Of a DNA stretch of 64,000 nucleotides, positions 32,931-42,097 are shown piece by piece (the first letter of the stretch is position 1; every line of letters begins with the position of its first letter). The stretch is from Enterococcus raffinosus. Its GTDB lineage: Bacteria > Bacillota > Bacilli > Lactobacillales > Enterococcaceae. The notes beneath the pieces were generated by a model that had not been told where the DNA came from, made no database searches, and was given only the letters and a program-made list of their open reading frames with translations. The stretch spans positions 124,001 to 188,000 of the forward strand of contig NZ_JAHLOS010000002.1 in NCBI RefSeq assembly GCF_018917525.1, given 5' to 3'. The translations under genes were made by a program, and so were the position numbers.

Positions 32931-33454
32931 GCTAACTGTTGATATATATCCAGCATATCCTGCGAAAATGCTGACGTAAAACCTCTAGCAGCATCAACGA
33001 TCTGGTTACATTTAGCAAAATAGTGGTGAAAATAAATTTGCGAATCATCCTCTAAAATCCGCGCTACTGCTGAGGCATAGTTCGTAATCAGCAATTCTTT
33101 CATCCCCTCATCTGATTCTCCAAAAATACCAATGAAATCTAGTCCGCATTCAACAAAGAACAATTCAACCTCGATCAAGGCCCGCTGATTTTGGCAACTT
33201 TTACGAAAGTGCCGCAGCAGCTCTTTAGCCTGTGTCAAAGATCGATCAATTTTACCGTGTGGAAAAAATGCTTGTTCTATTTTTTTCTTGGTGGTTTCAG
33301 CGAATCGCATTCCATAATCATCACCTAAAAAGCGTGAGTCTACGATTTGTTGAGCAACTTCCGAATGTTTATATATCTGACAGATTAATTCACTTAATTG
33401 TTTTTCATCGGCTTCTTGCAGCCTTTCTCGTAATCCTGAAATTGTCATTTCCAT
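32921..33454 (-). CDS. Unknown cytoplasmic protein, possibly DUF6155
   Basis: 177 residues, mostly helical by composition, with no signal peptide or membrane segment. Starts MEMTISGLRERLQEADEKQL, then LICQIYKHSEVAQQIVDSRF. GAGG lies 8 nt before the first ATG. It resembles small Firmicutes proteins filed under DUF6155, but I am not certain. Convergent with the MATE gene. No function proposed. Confidence 0.7.
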   Translation of the reverse strand: MEMTISGLRERLQEADEKQLSELICQIYKHSEVAQQIVDSRFLGDDYGMRFAETTKKKIEQAFFPHGKIDRSLTQAKELLRHFRKSCQNQRALIEVELFFVECGLDFIGIFGESDEGMKELLITNYASAVARILEDDSQIYFHHYFAKCNQIVDAARGFTSAFSQDMLDIYQQLAKK

Positions 33455-33510
33455 CTCCCAGACCTCGCCTTCATCTTTTTTTAATCTTAATTTAACTCAT
33501 TTCAAATGAA

Positions 33511-33552
33511 AAGAAAAGAGCTTTTGGCTTCTATTTCAGCCAAAAACTCTTC
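33511..33552 (-). terminator. Terminator after kup
   Basis: On the minus strand GAGTTTTTGGCT GAAATAGA AGCCAAAAGCTC is followed by TTTTCTTTTC. Confidence 0.78.
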
Positions 33553-33629
33553 ATTTGAATAAATTTTTTGAACGAAACTCGTAAATAGATGATCTAAATT
33601 ACCGTTTTATGCGTTCACTGGGGAACTGG

Positions 33630-35627
33630 CTATTCTTTTCGTTCTTTCAGCCATGTTTTTTTCGTTTCACCAACAATTAATGGCACGGTTTCATAAGTGA
33701 CTTCACTATATTCAATTCCGAACCAGCGTTCAGGCGTAACTGTATGGCGTTTGATTGCTAAACGAGCTTGCATGACTTGTCGATCCCATTTGTCAATTCT
33801 AGTGGTATTTGATAATTCTTCCTGAATCATGACAAAACGAAAATCCCCTACCTGACGTCCAGGAGTTAACGAGTAATGCTGCGGTTGTTTAGGCAAACGG
33901 CCTTGTTTCATCAAATCATGAATAATTTGACGCAAATAGACGTTTACATCCTGAGCGATTCGAAAACCTAGATACAATTTAACCTTTACAATAAAATCAG
34001 TTCCCATCATATCAATACTATATTCTTCTGTATATGGTTCATCTGTTACTTCTACATTTACAAACCAGTATACTTTTGCCCGTTTTAATCGTTTATCCAA
34101 AATCGAATAAATAAATTGCTGCGGGATTGCATCGCCTTCTAATCGTGGGACTAAAAAGACAACATTGGTTTGATAATAGGGAATCCTATCGTCGTCATGA
34201 AGCTCTTGTAATTGTGGCAGATAGTCTTTGAAATAGACATCTTGACTGGCATTTTCCTGAACTCGATTACTGCGATGCCAGATATACATCACACTTAATA
34301 TCAGCAGTGCCATTGCCACCGCCACAAAACCTCCATGGAAAAACTTGGTGACGCTGGATATAAAGAAGAAGCCTTCCAAAATACCAAAAAAGAGTAACAT
34401 CAATCCTGCTAAAATACGCGATGTTCCATTTTGTAATAAGTAATGATACAACAAGAAGGTCGTCATTAACATTGTGACCGTAATTGATAGACCATAAGCT
34501 GCTTCCATATGACTCGATGTACGAAAAGTCAAAACGATCAATGAACAAGCTGCCCATAAGATCATATTGATTGCCGGAATATACATTTGTCCAATACTTT
34601 TCCCTGGATAAATAATTCGCATTCGAGGCAACAGTTTCAGTTTGATTGCCTCAGACACTAGTGTGAATGACCCGGAAATCAAAGCCTGCGAAGCAATGAC
34701 GGCAGCGATAGTCGCAAAGACAACACCAAAGATCATCCAACCATCAGGTAAAATTTGGAAAAAAGGATTTAAATTTTCAAATGCTTCAATTGAAGCATTG
34801 CCTTGTGCATGTAAAATCCATGCCGCTTGTCCCGCGTAATTTAACATTAAACAAAGTAAAACGTACGGCCAGCTAAAATGGATATTTTTCTTTCCAACGT
34901 GTCCCATGTCAGAATATAAGGCTTCGGCACCAGTCGTTGCTAAGAAAATACTTCCTAAGATAAAGATTCCCATCTTATTATCAGGGTTGAATAATAGATG
35001 GATCGCATAATAAGGATTCAACGCTTTAATTACACTAAAATCATACGGGATGTTTAAAATACCCATCAGACCTAAAAAGGTGAACCACAAAAACATGATT
35101 GGACCAAAAGCTTTCCCAACAAAATCCGTCCCAAAACGTTGGATTAAAAATAGGAAAAGCAAAATGACTAACGTAATAATTACAATAATATTTTGATTGT
35201 TCCCAAACTTCTGGTAAAAATCGGGAATCCCTCGCAGACCTTCAATAGCTGTCGTTACCGTTACAGCAGGTGTCAATACGCCATCAGCCAACAGTGCGGC
35301 ACCACCGATCATAGCTGGAACAATCAAATATTTCCCACCTTTACGGACCAATGTATATAAAGAGAAAATCCCCCCCTCGCCATGGTTATCCGCTCTTAAG
35401 GCAATCAACACATATTTGACCGTTGTTAAAAGCATAACAGTCCAAAAAACTAATGAGACCGCACCTAGCACAAAATCTTTAGTTACCGTGCTCAATCCAC
35501 CATTTTCCTCTAAAATGGCTTTCATCACATATAATGGGCTCGTTCCGATATCGCCGTACACGACTCCCATTGCAATCAACAGTCCTGCCGCTGAAAGCTT
35601 TTTGATATGATCCTTCTTTTTTTCCAT
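33630..35627 (-). CDS. kup: KUP-family potassium uptake protein
   Basis: Proton-coupled potassium importer of the cytoplasmic membrane. 665 residues from the ATG at 35627 (MEKKKDHIKKLSAAG), 8 nt after AGGAG. Signature MGVVYGDIGTSPLYV near residue 20; about twelve hydrophobic segments to residue 440; then a hydrophilic C-terminal domain of about 220 residues. An open stretch of eight codons upstream lacks a site. Expression is probably controlled by the terminator-bearing leader at 35837-35963. Confidence 0.96.
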   Translation of the reverse strand: MEKKKDHIKKLSAAGLLIAMGVVYGDIGTSPLYVMKAILEENGGLSTVTKDFVLGAVSLVFWTVMLLTTVKYVLIALRADNHGEGGIFSLYTLVRKGGKYLIVPAMIGGAALLADGVLTPAVTVTTAIEGLRGIPDFYQKFGNNQNIIVIITLVILLFLFLIQRFGTDFVGKAFGPIMFLWFTFLGLMGILNIPYDFSVIKALNPYYAIHLLFNPDNKMGIFILGSIFLATTGAEALYSDMGHVGKKNIHFSWPYVLLCLMLNYAGQAAWILHAQGNASIEAFENLNPFFQILPDGWMIFGVVFATIAAVIASQALISGSFTLVSEAIKLKLLPRMRIIYPGKSIGQMYIPAINMILWAACSLIVLTFRTSSHMEAAYGLSITVTMLMTTFLLYHYLLQNGTSRILAGLMLLFFGILEGFFFISSVTKFFHGGFVAVAMALLILSVMYIWHRSNRVQENASQDVYFKDYLPQLQELHDDDRIPYYQTNVVFLVPRLEGDAIPQQFIYSILDKRLKRAKVYWFVNVEVTDEPYTEEYSIDMMGTDFIVKVKLYLGFRIAQDVNVYLRQIIHDLMKQGRLPKQPQHYSLTPGRQVGDFRFVMIQEELSNTTRIDKWDRQVMQARLAIKRHTVTPERWFGIEYSEVTYETVPLIVGETKKTWLKERKE

Positions 35628-35800
35628 TTTACACACTCCTGTTACAGCCACTCGCTGAATCGGTATTGATTTTCATTTAAAAAGTTTTATGGTCGCTTCA
35701 CTAATACTAATAGGCAGATAAGCTTTAGAGTAGAACTTACAGCTAGTTCTGTATAACTAAATTTAACTCTTTCAATATTAAAAGAAATAGCTTGATATGA

Positions 35801-35831
35801 TTCCACCGACCTGCTTGGCAGGAAGTGGAAC
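35801..35831 (-). promoter_or_regulatory. Second strong hairpin in kup leader
   Basis: TTCCAC TT CCTGC CAA GCAGG TCG GTGGAA in mRNA direction, about 5 nt after the leader terminator and not followed by a U-run. It is formed only in read-through transcripts. The remaining 170 nt to kup is A/T-rich, with no clear second promoter. Confidence 0.5.
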
Positions 35832-35836
35832 TCGCA

Positions 35837-35877
35837 AAAAAGACCTAAACAACAGCTCTCACTATTGTTTAGGTCTG
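35837..35877 (-). terminator. Regulated terminator in kup leader
   Basis: AGACCTAAACAA...GTTGTTTAGGTCT stem followed by TTTTTT on the minus strand. Its left arm contains CCTAAA, which also pairs with the upstream TTTAGG that closes the aptamer-like domain, so the two folds exclude each other. Confidence 0.85.
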
Positions 35878-35963
35878 GCAAATTATCTCTTAGACCAGCG
35901 CTGCGCACTAGTTGTTGATCTAAAAGCATAGAGTCTTCTCTATGTCGCTACTCCCCTAAAACT
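35868..35963 (-). promoter_or_regulatory. Riboswitch-like aptamer, yybP-ykoY (Mn2+) type
   Basis: The leader starts with GTTTTAGG (35956-35963), which runs into GGGGAGTAGC (35948-35957), the hallmark loop of yybP-ykoY manganese riboswitches. Then comes a hairpin CATAGAG AAGA CTCTATG, the segment GATCAACA, and GCCAGACC before the closing strand CCTAAAC (35868-35874). Forming the closing stem would block the terminator, giving an ON switch, as known for this class. Assignment rests on the core motif and topology; kup is not a usual target. Confidence 0.55.
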
Positions 35964-35971
35964 TATCCGTA

Positions 35972-36000
35972 TTATCTAGTTTCCAGAGAGAATTGTCAAA
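35972..36000 (-). promoter_or_regulatory. Promoter of kup leader
   Basis: Perfect -35 TTGACA (35995-36000), 17-bp spacer, -10 GATAAT (35972-35977). Lies just 21 bp beyond the pnp stop, so pnp read-through also enters the leader. Confidence 0.82.
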
Positions 36001-36020
36001 GAATAACCTCAATGGTCACA

Positions 36021-38144
36021 CTATTTTTCTGCTTTTTTGCTTTCTTCTTCCTTCAATAAGGCTTTGCGAGAAGCATTTACACGACCTTGACGATCAATTT
36101 CCGTCACTTTAACGAGCACTTCGTCTCCTAATTTCAAGACATCTTCTACTTTATTCACACGTTCATTAGCAATTTGTGAAATGTGAACTAAAGCATCTTT
36201 ACCCTTAATCAAGTTCACGAAAGCACCGAATTTTTCGATTCGAACGACTTTACCTAAGTAAACTTCGCCGACTTTGACTTCTTTTGTCAACTCTTCGATG
36301 ATCTTAATCGCTTTTTTGATCATGTCTGCATCAGAAGAAGCGATACTTACATTACCGTCTTGATCGATATCGATCTTCACGCCAGTCTCTTCGATGATGC
36401 CGTTGATTGTGTCGCCACCTTTACCGATAACTGTTTTGATCTTATCTGGATCGATTTGGATCATTTCAATCTTCGGTGCGTATGGGCTTAACTCTTCACG
36501 TGGCGCAGCAATCGTATCAGTTAAGACTTCTAGAATTTCCATCCGCGCTTGTTTTGCTTGAATCAAGGCTTCAGAAAGGATTTGTTCTGTTATCCCTTGA
36601 ATCTTAATATCCATTTGTAAAGCAGTAATTCCATCTTTTGTTCCGGCAACTTTAAAGTCCATGTCGCCAAGGTGGTCTTCAAGCCCTTGGATATCAGTCA
36701 AAATCGTATAGTTTTCACCATCAGATACAAGACCCATTGCAATTCCGGCAACTGGTGCTTTAATTGGCACACCAGCATCCATCAATGCCAACGTACCTGC
36801 ACAGATACTTGCTTGAGATGAAGAACCATTTGATTCCAATACTTCCGCTACTAGACGGATTGTATAAGGGAAATCTTCTTCACTTGGGATAATTTGTGCC
36901 AATGCACGTTCTCCTAATGCTCCGTGACCGATTTCACGACGACCAGGCGAGCCTGCACGTCCAGTTGAACCGACAGAGAATTGTGGGAAGTTGTAATGAT
37001 GGATGAATCGTTTGCTTTCAACGGTTCCTAAACCATCAATAATTTGATGTTCGCCTAATGGTGCCAAAGTACAAGCAGACAATGCTTGCGTTTGTCCCCG
37101 TGTGAATAAGCCTGAACCATGAACCCGTGGTAAAATACCCGTTTCAGCAGCCAATGGACGGATTTCATCTAATTTACGACCATCCGGACGAATTTTGTCG
37201 ATGGTAATCAATTCACGAACGACATCTTTTTCAAGATCTTCCGCGATTTGTTTTACTTCTTTTGTTAATTGCGCTTCATCTTCATGATCCGCAAATTTTT
37301 CAGCGTAAACTTCTTTGACAGTTTCTTTGACTTTTTCGATCTCGTCTTCACGTGCCAATTTATCCATTGTCATTACAGCTGTTTTCATTGTTTGATAATA
37401 GCCGTCAAAAATTTCTTTTTTCAGTTCAGGATCAACTTGTAATAAAGAAACTTCCATTTTTTCTTTGCCGACTGCAGCTACGATCTCAGATTGGAAAGCA
37501 ACCATTTCTTTGATTGCATCAAATCCGAATAATAGTGCACCAAGCATATCTTCTTCAGAAACTTCTTTAGCACCAGACTCTACCATGTTGATGGCTTGTT
37601 TAGTCCCAGCAACTGTTAAATCAATATCTGATTCTGCATGTTGTTCGACAGTCGGATTCAGTACATATTCACCATTCACACGACCCACATCGACACCAGC
37701 GATTGGTCCGTCAAACGGAATATCTGAAATGGCTAAAGCCAATGAAGAACCAAACATCGCTGCCATTGCTGGAGAGCAATCCTGTTCTACACTCATCACA
37801 AAGTTCGTTACTTGGACTTCATTACGGAATCCATCTGCAAACATCGGACGAATCGGACGGTCAATTAAACGGGCAGTCAAGGTTGCGTCTGTACTTGGAC
37901 GACCTTCACGTTTGATAAAACCGCCAGGGATTTTACCCACTGCATACATTTTTTCTTCATAGTTGATGGTTAATGGGAAAAAGTCGGTATCTTTTGCTTC
38001 CTTTGAGGCAACCGCTGCACTCAATACAACTGTGTCGCCATAGCGAACTAAAACTGCGCCGTTGGCTTGTTTGGCAAGTTGACCGATTTCAACTTGCAGA
38101 GGGCGTCCGCCCCAAGTGGTTTTGAAAACTTGTTTTTCTGACAT
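36021..38144 (-). CDS. pnp: Polyribonucleotide nucleotidyltransferase (PNPase)
   Basis: 3'-5' phosphorolytic exoribonuclease. 707 residues from the ATG at 38144 ([20 protein letters not shown]), 5 nt after GGAG. Two RNase PH domains (about 1-210 and 310-540), with [20 protein letters not shown] and [23 protein letters not shown] domain follows ([16 protein letters not shown] near 560), then S1 ([19 protein letters not shown] near 620). The open frame upstream to 38246 covers the leader hairpin and is not coding. Confidence 0.98.
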   Translation of the reverse strand: MSEKQVFKTTWGGRPLQVEIGQLAKQANGAVLVRYGDTVVLSAAVASKEAKDTDFFPLTINYEEKMYAVGKIPGGFIKREGRPSTDATLTARLIDRPIRPMFADGFRNEVQVTNFVMSVEQDCSPAMAAMFGSSLALAISDIPFDGPIAGVDVGRVNGEYVLNPTVEQHAESDIDLTVAGTKQAINMVESGAKEVSEEDMLGALLFGFDAIKEMVAFQSEIVAAVGKEKMEVSLLQVDPELKKEIFDGYYQTMKTAVMTMDKLAREDEIEKVKETVKEVYAEKFADHEDEAQLTKEVKQIAEDLEKDVVRELITIDKIRPDGRKLDEIRPLAAETGILPRVHGSGLFTRGQTQALSACTLAPLGEHQIIDGLGTVESKRFIHHYNFPQFSVGSTGRAGSPGRREIGHGALGERALAQIIPSEEDFPYTIRLVAEVLESNGSSSQASICAGTLALMDAGVPIKAPVAGIAMGLVSDGENYTILTDIQGLEDHLGDMDFKVAGTKDGITALQMDIKIQGITEQILSEALIQAKQARMEILEVLTDTIAAPREELSPYAPKIEMIQIDPDKIKTVIGKGGDTINGIIEETGVKIDIDQDGNVSIASSDADMIKKAIKIIEELTKEVKVGEVYLGKVVRIEKFGAFVNLIKGKDALVHISQIANERVNKVEDVLKLGDEVLVKVTEIDRQGRVNASRKALLKEEESKKAEK

Positions 38145-38176
38145 AACTTCTCCTTTTCCCTTTGACCAGTGCGACG

Positions 38177-38231
38177 CTACTAAACAAATGGAAACAGCGA
38201 AAAACTTCGCTTCTTGCATTTGGTTAGTAGG
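38177..38231 (-). promoter_or_regulatory. Long leader hairpin before pnp
   Basis: CTACTAACCAAATG and CATTTGTTTAGTAG pair over 14 bp with one mismatch. A smaller stem of GCGAA/TTCGC type lies inside the loop. A long double-stranded leader stem just upstream of pnp is the arrangement used for RNase III-PNPase autocontrol in E. coli; the same use here is an inference. Confidence 0.6.
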
Positions 38232-38340
38232 GTGACAACACGCCAATCAAAGGTTTTTATTTTTTCTGAGTCAAGCTCAGGATTGTCTCTGCTAAATTTA
38301 CTATAATCAAACTTTGCAAACTGGGGAAAGTTTAATTAGC

Positions 38341-38440
38341 AGCTAGCTCATTACTACTGTATGAATTTTTCTAACGTAAAAATTCAGTTGGTTTTCGTAC
38401 GCATAACATTAGGCTAAACTGCCTGTTCAATACAGTGCAT
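38341..38440. repeat. Nested inverted repeats between rpsO and pnp
   Basis: TGAATTTTT...AAAAATTCA (38362-38386), flanked further out by ACTGTAT (38356-38362) and ATACAGT (about 38429-38435). It lies after the rpsO terminator and upstream of pnp. Function unknown. Confidence 0.45.
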
Positions 38441-38490
38441 AAAACAATTGCTAGAACTCAAACTTTCGCTACTGCGAAAAGCCTAACTGT

Positions 38491-38525
38491 CAAAAAAAGT
38501 GAGATTCCTAGGAACCTCACTTTAA
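38491..38525 (-). terminator. Terminator after rpsO
   Basis: AAAGTGAG GTTCCTAGGAAT CTCACTTTTTTT on the minus strand. Confidence 0.88.
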
Positions 38526-38537
38526 TAGTAGTACGAA

Positions 38538-38807
38538 TTAACGACGTAGTCCTAGACGTTGGATTAATTCACGGTAACGTTGTACTTCGTTCTTACGTAG
38601 GTAAGCTAACAAGTTACGACGATGACCAACTTTTTTCATTAGACCGCGGTATGAATGGTGGTCTTTTTTGTGGACACGTGCATGCTCATTTAGTTGATTG
38701 ATTTCTTCCGTTAATACAGCGATTTGTACTTCTGGAGAACCAGTATCTCCTTCATGGCGAGCAAAGTCATTGATGATTTCGTTTTTACGTTCTTTTGATA
38801 ATGCCAT
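38538..38807 (-). CDS. rpsO: 30S ribosomal protein S15
   Basis: 89 residues from the ATG at 38807 ([20 protein letters not shown]), after AAGAGGTG. Conserved [18 protein letters not shown] and [20 protein letters not shown]. Binds the 16S central domain. The rpsO-pnp order is the widespread bacterial one. Confidence 0.99.
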   Translation of the reverse strand: MALSKERKNEIINDFARHEGDTGSPEVQIAVLTEEINQLNEHARVHKKDHHSYRGLMKKVGHRRNLLAYLRKNEVQRYRELIQRLGLRR

Positions 38808-38816
38808 GGTTTTCAC

Positions 38817-38900
38817 CTCTTCCTTTTTTCTTCCTACGACTGAGTAGAGCGTTGGTGAATCGCCCAACCAAGTGATAGGTGGTGCGCTATGCACACTCTA
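38817..38900 (-). promoter_or_regulatory. rpsO leader (probable S15 control element)
   Basis: Between promoter and rpsO the transcript can form GTGC...GCAC and TTGGT...ACCAA stems close to the ribosome-binding site. S15 commonly represses its own synthesis through such leaders in several bacterial groups; no consensus match was made here. Confidence 0.45.
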
Positions 38901-38902
38901 AC

Positions 38903-38931
38903 ACTTTACTCGATTTGCATTAAAAAATCAA
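38903..38931 (-). promoter_or_regulatory. rpsO promoter
   Basis: -35 TTGATT (38926-38931), 17-bp spacer, -10 TAAAGT (38903-38908). Confidence 0.65.
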
Positions 38932-39007
38932 GCTGTATAGCAATTTAAAGCGGATTTCTAGAATCATTACAATTTTTTTAAAGAAGCATATTCAAGAAAA
39001 CAGTTTT

Positions 39008-39036
39008 TTTACCTTACTTACTTTTTGTGTTAAACT
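39008..39036 (+). promoter_or_regulatory. def promoter
   Basis: -35 TTTACC, 17-bp spacer, -10 TAAACT. Confidence 0.5.
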
Positions 39037-39073
39037 AACGTGATGAAATTATGTCTTGAGAGGAGATTTTTTA

Positions 39074-39637
39074 ATGATCACAATGGATGATATCATTCGG
39101 GAAGGTCATCCGACCTTACGGGCAGTTGCCAAAGAAGTCCCGATTCCTCCAACTGCTGAAGATGTGGAGCTTGGAAAAGAAATGCTACAATTTTTAAAAA
39201 ATAGTCAAGATCCCGTAAAGGCAGAAGAATTAAATCTACGCGGCGGTGTGGGCTTAGCAGCTCCCCAATTAGATATCTCAAAACGGATCATCGCAGTTCA
39301 TGTTCCTAGCGTTGATCCTGAAAAACCGGAAAATGGTATTAGCACGGTAATGTATAATCCTAAAATTTTGAGCCACTCAGTTCAAGAAGCCTGCTTAGGT
39401 GAAGGTGAAGGCTGTCTGTCTGTTGATCGCGAAGTACCTGGCTATGTTGTTCGTGCCGCACGTATTACTGTTTCATATTTTGACGCAGAAGGTGAAAAAC
39501 ATAAGATTCGTTTGAAAAACTATAATGCGATCGTGGTCCAACACGAGATTGACCATATCAATGGCGTCATGTTCTATGACCATATTGATGAAAAAAATCC
39601 ATTACACTTAAAAGATGGTGTTTTAGTTATCGAGTAG
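39074..39637 (+). CDS. def: Peptide deformylase, type 2
   Basis: Removes the N-formyl group from nascent proteins. 187 residues from the ATG at 39074, after GAGAGGAG. Motifs GVGLAAPQ near 59, EGCLSV near 115 (metal-ligand Cys), and [10 protein letters not shown] near 157 (two metal-ligand His, catalytic Glu). The longer form with insertions is the Gram-positive type 2. Confidence 0.98.
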   Translation: MITMDDIIREGHPTLRAVAKEVPIPPTAEDVELGKEMLQFLKNSQDPVKAEELNLRGGVGLAAPQLDISKRIIAVHVPSVDPEKPENGISTVMYNPKILSHSVQEACLGEGEGCLSVDREVPGYVVRAARITVSYFDAEGEKHKIRLKNYNAIVVQHEIDHINGVMFYDHIDEKNPLHLKDGVLVIE

Positions 39638-39655
39638 CAGCTAGTTCGTTTTACT

Positions 39656-39692
39656 GACAAAAACCGTCACGTTTACGCGTGACGGTTTTCTT
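39656..39692. terminator. Bidirectional terminator between def and niaR
   Basis: AAAAACCGTCACG TTTA CGCGTGACGGTTTTC. The niaR stop codon (39673-39675) falls in the loop. Confidence 0.88.
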
Positions 39693-40200
39693 CATATAAA
39701 ATGCCCTTATCTGAAAGTGCTTGTTTAATTTCGTTTAAATTCTCTAATGATTCATATGCGATGGTATGTAGATGAATACCTGCGGTCAACTCAGACAAAA
39801 GAGTGACTTTTAGTCGTTCAGCTTCTGCAACGAATGCATCGACATCTTGCTGCGTTGCCAAATGCAGACCGCCGACCAACTCCCCATACAATGGATGCTC
39901 AACTACCACATCAATTACTTCACCGCCGTTTGCAACGATCGTCTGCAACTCTTCTGCTGTCTGTTCTGGAGAATGCTGGACGGCGATTTTACTGATTAAT
40001 TTTTCTGATTCACGTTCTAACAAATAGCCACGAGCAGTAGCGATGATGTTCTCACCAGCGGCTCGTAATAAGGCCACATCGCCGACTACGATCTGACGAC
40101 TAACCCCAAATTCTTTCGCAAAACTCGTTGCGCTGATGGGCTTTTCAGCTTGCTGCAGTGCTTCTAAAATCTCGGCTTTACGTCTTTCACCGTCGATCAT
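39673..40200 (-). CDS. niaR: NAD biosynthesis repressor NiaR
   Basis: 175 residues. N-terminal winged helix (about 1-60, with ISATSFAKEFGVSRQIVVGD), then the 3H domain with its conserved histidines (VVEHPLYGELVGGLHLAT, GIHLHT near 143). In Firmicutes NiaR senses nicotinic acid and represses niacin uptake and NAD synthesis genes. It ends 1 bp from the next gene upstream, so it is probably co-transcribed with it. Confidence 0.9.
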   Translation of the reverse strand: MIDGERRKAEILEALQQAEKPISATSFAKEFGVSRQIVVGDVALLRAAGENIIATARGYLLERESEKLISKIAVQHSPEQTAEELQTIVANGGEVIDVVVEHPLYGELVGGLHLATQQDVDAFVAEAERLKVTLLSELTAGIHLHTIAYESLENLNEIKQALSDKGILYEENRHA

Positions 40201-40201
40201 G

Positions 40202-41035
40202 CTATTTCAACCGCCCTTCTTGATAGTTTCTTGACTGTTTCATAATGTCTTTGAAGGTTTCAACAATTGTCTGACGGTACTTTTCATCCTTCACTAAGTC
40301 AGAAACCTTTTGTAAAACTGCCTCTTCACGACTAGTATCTAAAACGGCCTTCTTTGTTTCAGCTTTATACGCAGTCACCTCACTAACGGCTGACATTCGT
40401 TTCTCTAAAAGTGCTACGATTTCTTGATCAATCCGATCAATTTTTTTTCGTGCATTAGTCAGGGCATCATCCTTATTTTCCTCTTCGATCGTTTTGATGA
40501 TTCGCGCCGGATTTCCCCCAATTACCACATTGTCTGGAAAAGATTTTGTCACCACTGCCCCAGCCGCTACAACCACGTTATTACCCAACGTTACTCCAGG
40601 CGTCACTACAGCCGAGCCGCCGATCCAGACATTATCGCCAATCGTGATCGGCTTGCCCAACTCTTGTCCACTGTTCCGTTTCCCTGGTTCTAACGGATGA
40701 CTTGCTGTATATAATTGAACATTTGGGCCGAACATACAATTATCCCCAATCGTAATCGGACAGATATCTAAAAAGACATTATGAAAATTGCAATAGAAAT
40801 TCTCGCCAACAAATATATTGTAGCCATAATCAAAAGAGATTGTCGGTTCTACATATACATGATTCTTCGTCCCGCCAAATGCCTCTTTCACGAATTCTTC
40901 ACGTTTCTCTCTATCTGATTCTTGATTGATCGCATGTAATTTTAAGCGGGCATCTTTTCGATCTGCTACTAATTCAGGATCGCCTGCAAAATATAATTTG
41001 CCAGCAATCATTTTTTCCTTTTCCGTTAACTCCAC
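40202..41035 (-). CDS. Sugar O-acetyltransferase fused to AroQ chorismate mutase
   Basis: 277 residues with a GTG start 7 nt after AGGAGG. Residues 1-185 are a maltose/galactoside acetyltransferase-type left-handed beta helix with hexapeptide repeats and the catalytic His at 113 (ASHPLEP). Residues about 191-272 are an AroQ chorismate mutase. They keep the residues equivalent to the E. coli active site: Arg196, Arg213, Lys224, Asp233, Arg236, Glu237, Ser268 and Gln272. The C-terminal half should convert chorismate to prephenate. How the two activities relate is unknown. Confidence 0.9.
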   Translation of the reverse strand: MELTEKEKMIAGKLYFAGDPELVADRKDARLKLHAINQESDREKREEFVKEAFGGTKNHVYVEPTISFDYGYNIFVGENFYCNFHNVFLDICPITIGDNCMFGPNVQLYTASHPLEPGKRNSGQELGKPITIGDNVWIGGSAVVTPGVTLGNNVVVAAGAVVTKSFPDNVVIGGNPARIIKTIEEENKDDALTNARKKIDRIDQEIVALLEKRMSAVSEVTAYKAETKKAVLDTSREEAVLQKVSDLVKDEKYRQTIVETFKDIMKQSRNYQEGRLK

Positions 41036-41090
41036 ACAGTTCCCTCCTAATTGATCATAAATCGTTGTTGGTCATCAACAAATAAAATCG

Positions 41091-41789
41091 CTATACTTTA
41101 TCAAAAACCGCCGTCCCATTCGTCTGGACGAAATAATACTCACCGGCTAATTGAATTGGCGTTTGATTGATTACTACTACCTCTACGCCTTTACTTTTTT
41201 CATAAATTAAATCACAAAACGGATGAACTTGAAAGCTTGTTCCTACAATCACGACAAGCTCGGCATTTTTTACAGCATCAATTGCTTGCTGGATCACTGA
41301 CTCTTCAAAGCCTTCACCATATAAAACAATATTTGGACGAATTTGTCCCCCACAATTTTTATGATGATCGCTTTGCAGATAATCCTGCCACGCCACTGAC
41401 CGCTGACACTTGCGGCAATAGCAATCGTAAAGCGAGCCATGAAAATTCACCAACTGTTGGCTTCCTGCAGCCGTGTGTAGACCGTCGATATTTTGCGAGA
41501 CCACCCAGACATCCTTCGTTTTTTCCATCTGCGCCATCCCCTGATGAATACTATTTGGACGTGCTTCTTCGTGGTATAAGTGTTTAACAAATTGATAAAA
41601 TTTTTCTGGTTCACGAATTAAACACTCCTTGCTTAATAAGTATTCCGGTGCTTCAAGCCCATGATAAACACCTTGTAACGAACGATAATCTGGAACCCCA
41701 GAAGGCGTTGAAACACCCGCTCCCGTTAAAAACGTAATTTTTCTATTTTCCTGAATCTTTTTTACCGCTTGATCAACTGTGATCTCCAT
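41091..41789 (-). CDS. Sir2-family NAD-dependent protein deacylase
   Basis: 232 residues from the ATG at 41789, after GAGGTG. NAD-binding GAGVSTPSGVPDYRS near 23-37, catalytic QNIDGLHTAAGS near 105, zinc ribbon CYCRKC...CGG, and VGTSFQVHPF near 190. Consumes NAD and releases nicotinamide. Its neighbour niaR controls NAD precursor genes, so the pairing is sensible. Confidence 0.92.
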   Translation of the reverse strand: MEITVDQAVKKIQENRKITFLTGAGVSTPSGVPDYRSLQGVYHGLEAPEYLLSKECLIREPEKFYQFVKHLYHEEARPNSIHQGMAQMEKTKDVWVVSQNIDGLHTAAGSQQLVNFHGSLYDCYCRKCQRSVAWQDYLQSDHHKNCGGQIRPNIVLYGEGFEESVIQQAIDAVKNAELVVIVGTSFQVHPFCDLIYEKSKGVEVVVINQTPIQLAGEYYFVQTNGTAVFDKV

Positions 41790-41799
41790 TTTTGTCACC

Positions 41800-42060
41800 T
41801 CAAGAATCAGTATAGTATAAATGTAAAAGAAAATAAAAAGGACTCATCTGAATAACTAGGAGTTTTTGTCCGTGATCTGCAGTATCATCTACCAGTCAAC
41901 ATTATCTTTATTAGTAAGCTAAACAAAGAGGTTTTATCAAAACAAAAAAATTGTTCTTTTATTCTTAGAATTATTCTTTATTAGATTTCTTTGTCTTTTT
42001 GAACAAATCGAATGATTCAATTTAAAAAAATCATTCAACTTTTTTGTTCATTCCAAATGA
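41800..42060. other. Intergenic stretch without gene
   Basis: A/T-rich sequence between the sirtuin gene and the lysine leader promoter. A TATACT at about 41810-41820 on the minus strand may be the sirtuin -10. Nothing else recognised. Confidence 0.5.
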
Positions 42061-42066
42061 TTTCCA

Positions 42067-42095
42067 TTGACTTTTTCATTCCTAGCCTTTAGACT
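42067..42095 (+). promoter_or_regulatory. Promoter of lysine leader
   Basis: -35 TTGACT (42067-42072), 17-bp spacer, -10 TAGACT (42090-42095). Confidence 0.72.
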
Positions 42096-42097
42096 GT

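Noticed and set aside
35687-35929. 80-codon open frame upstream of kup
   Set aside because: It runs through the aptamer-like domain and terminator and lacks a ribosome-binding site.
38145-38246. 34-codon N-terminal extension of PNPase
   Set aside because: It covers the long leader hairpin; the family start MSEKQ has its own site.
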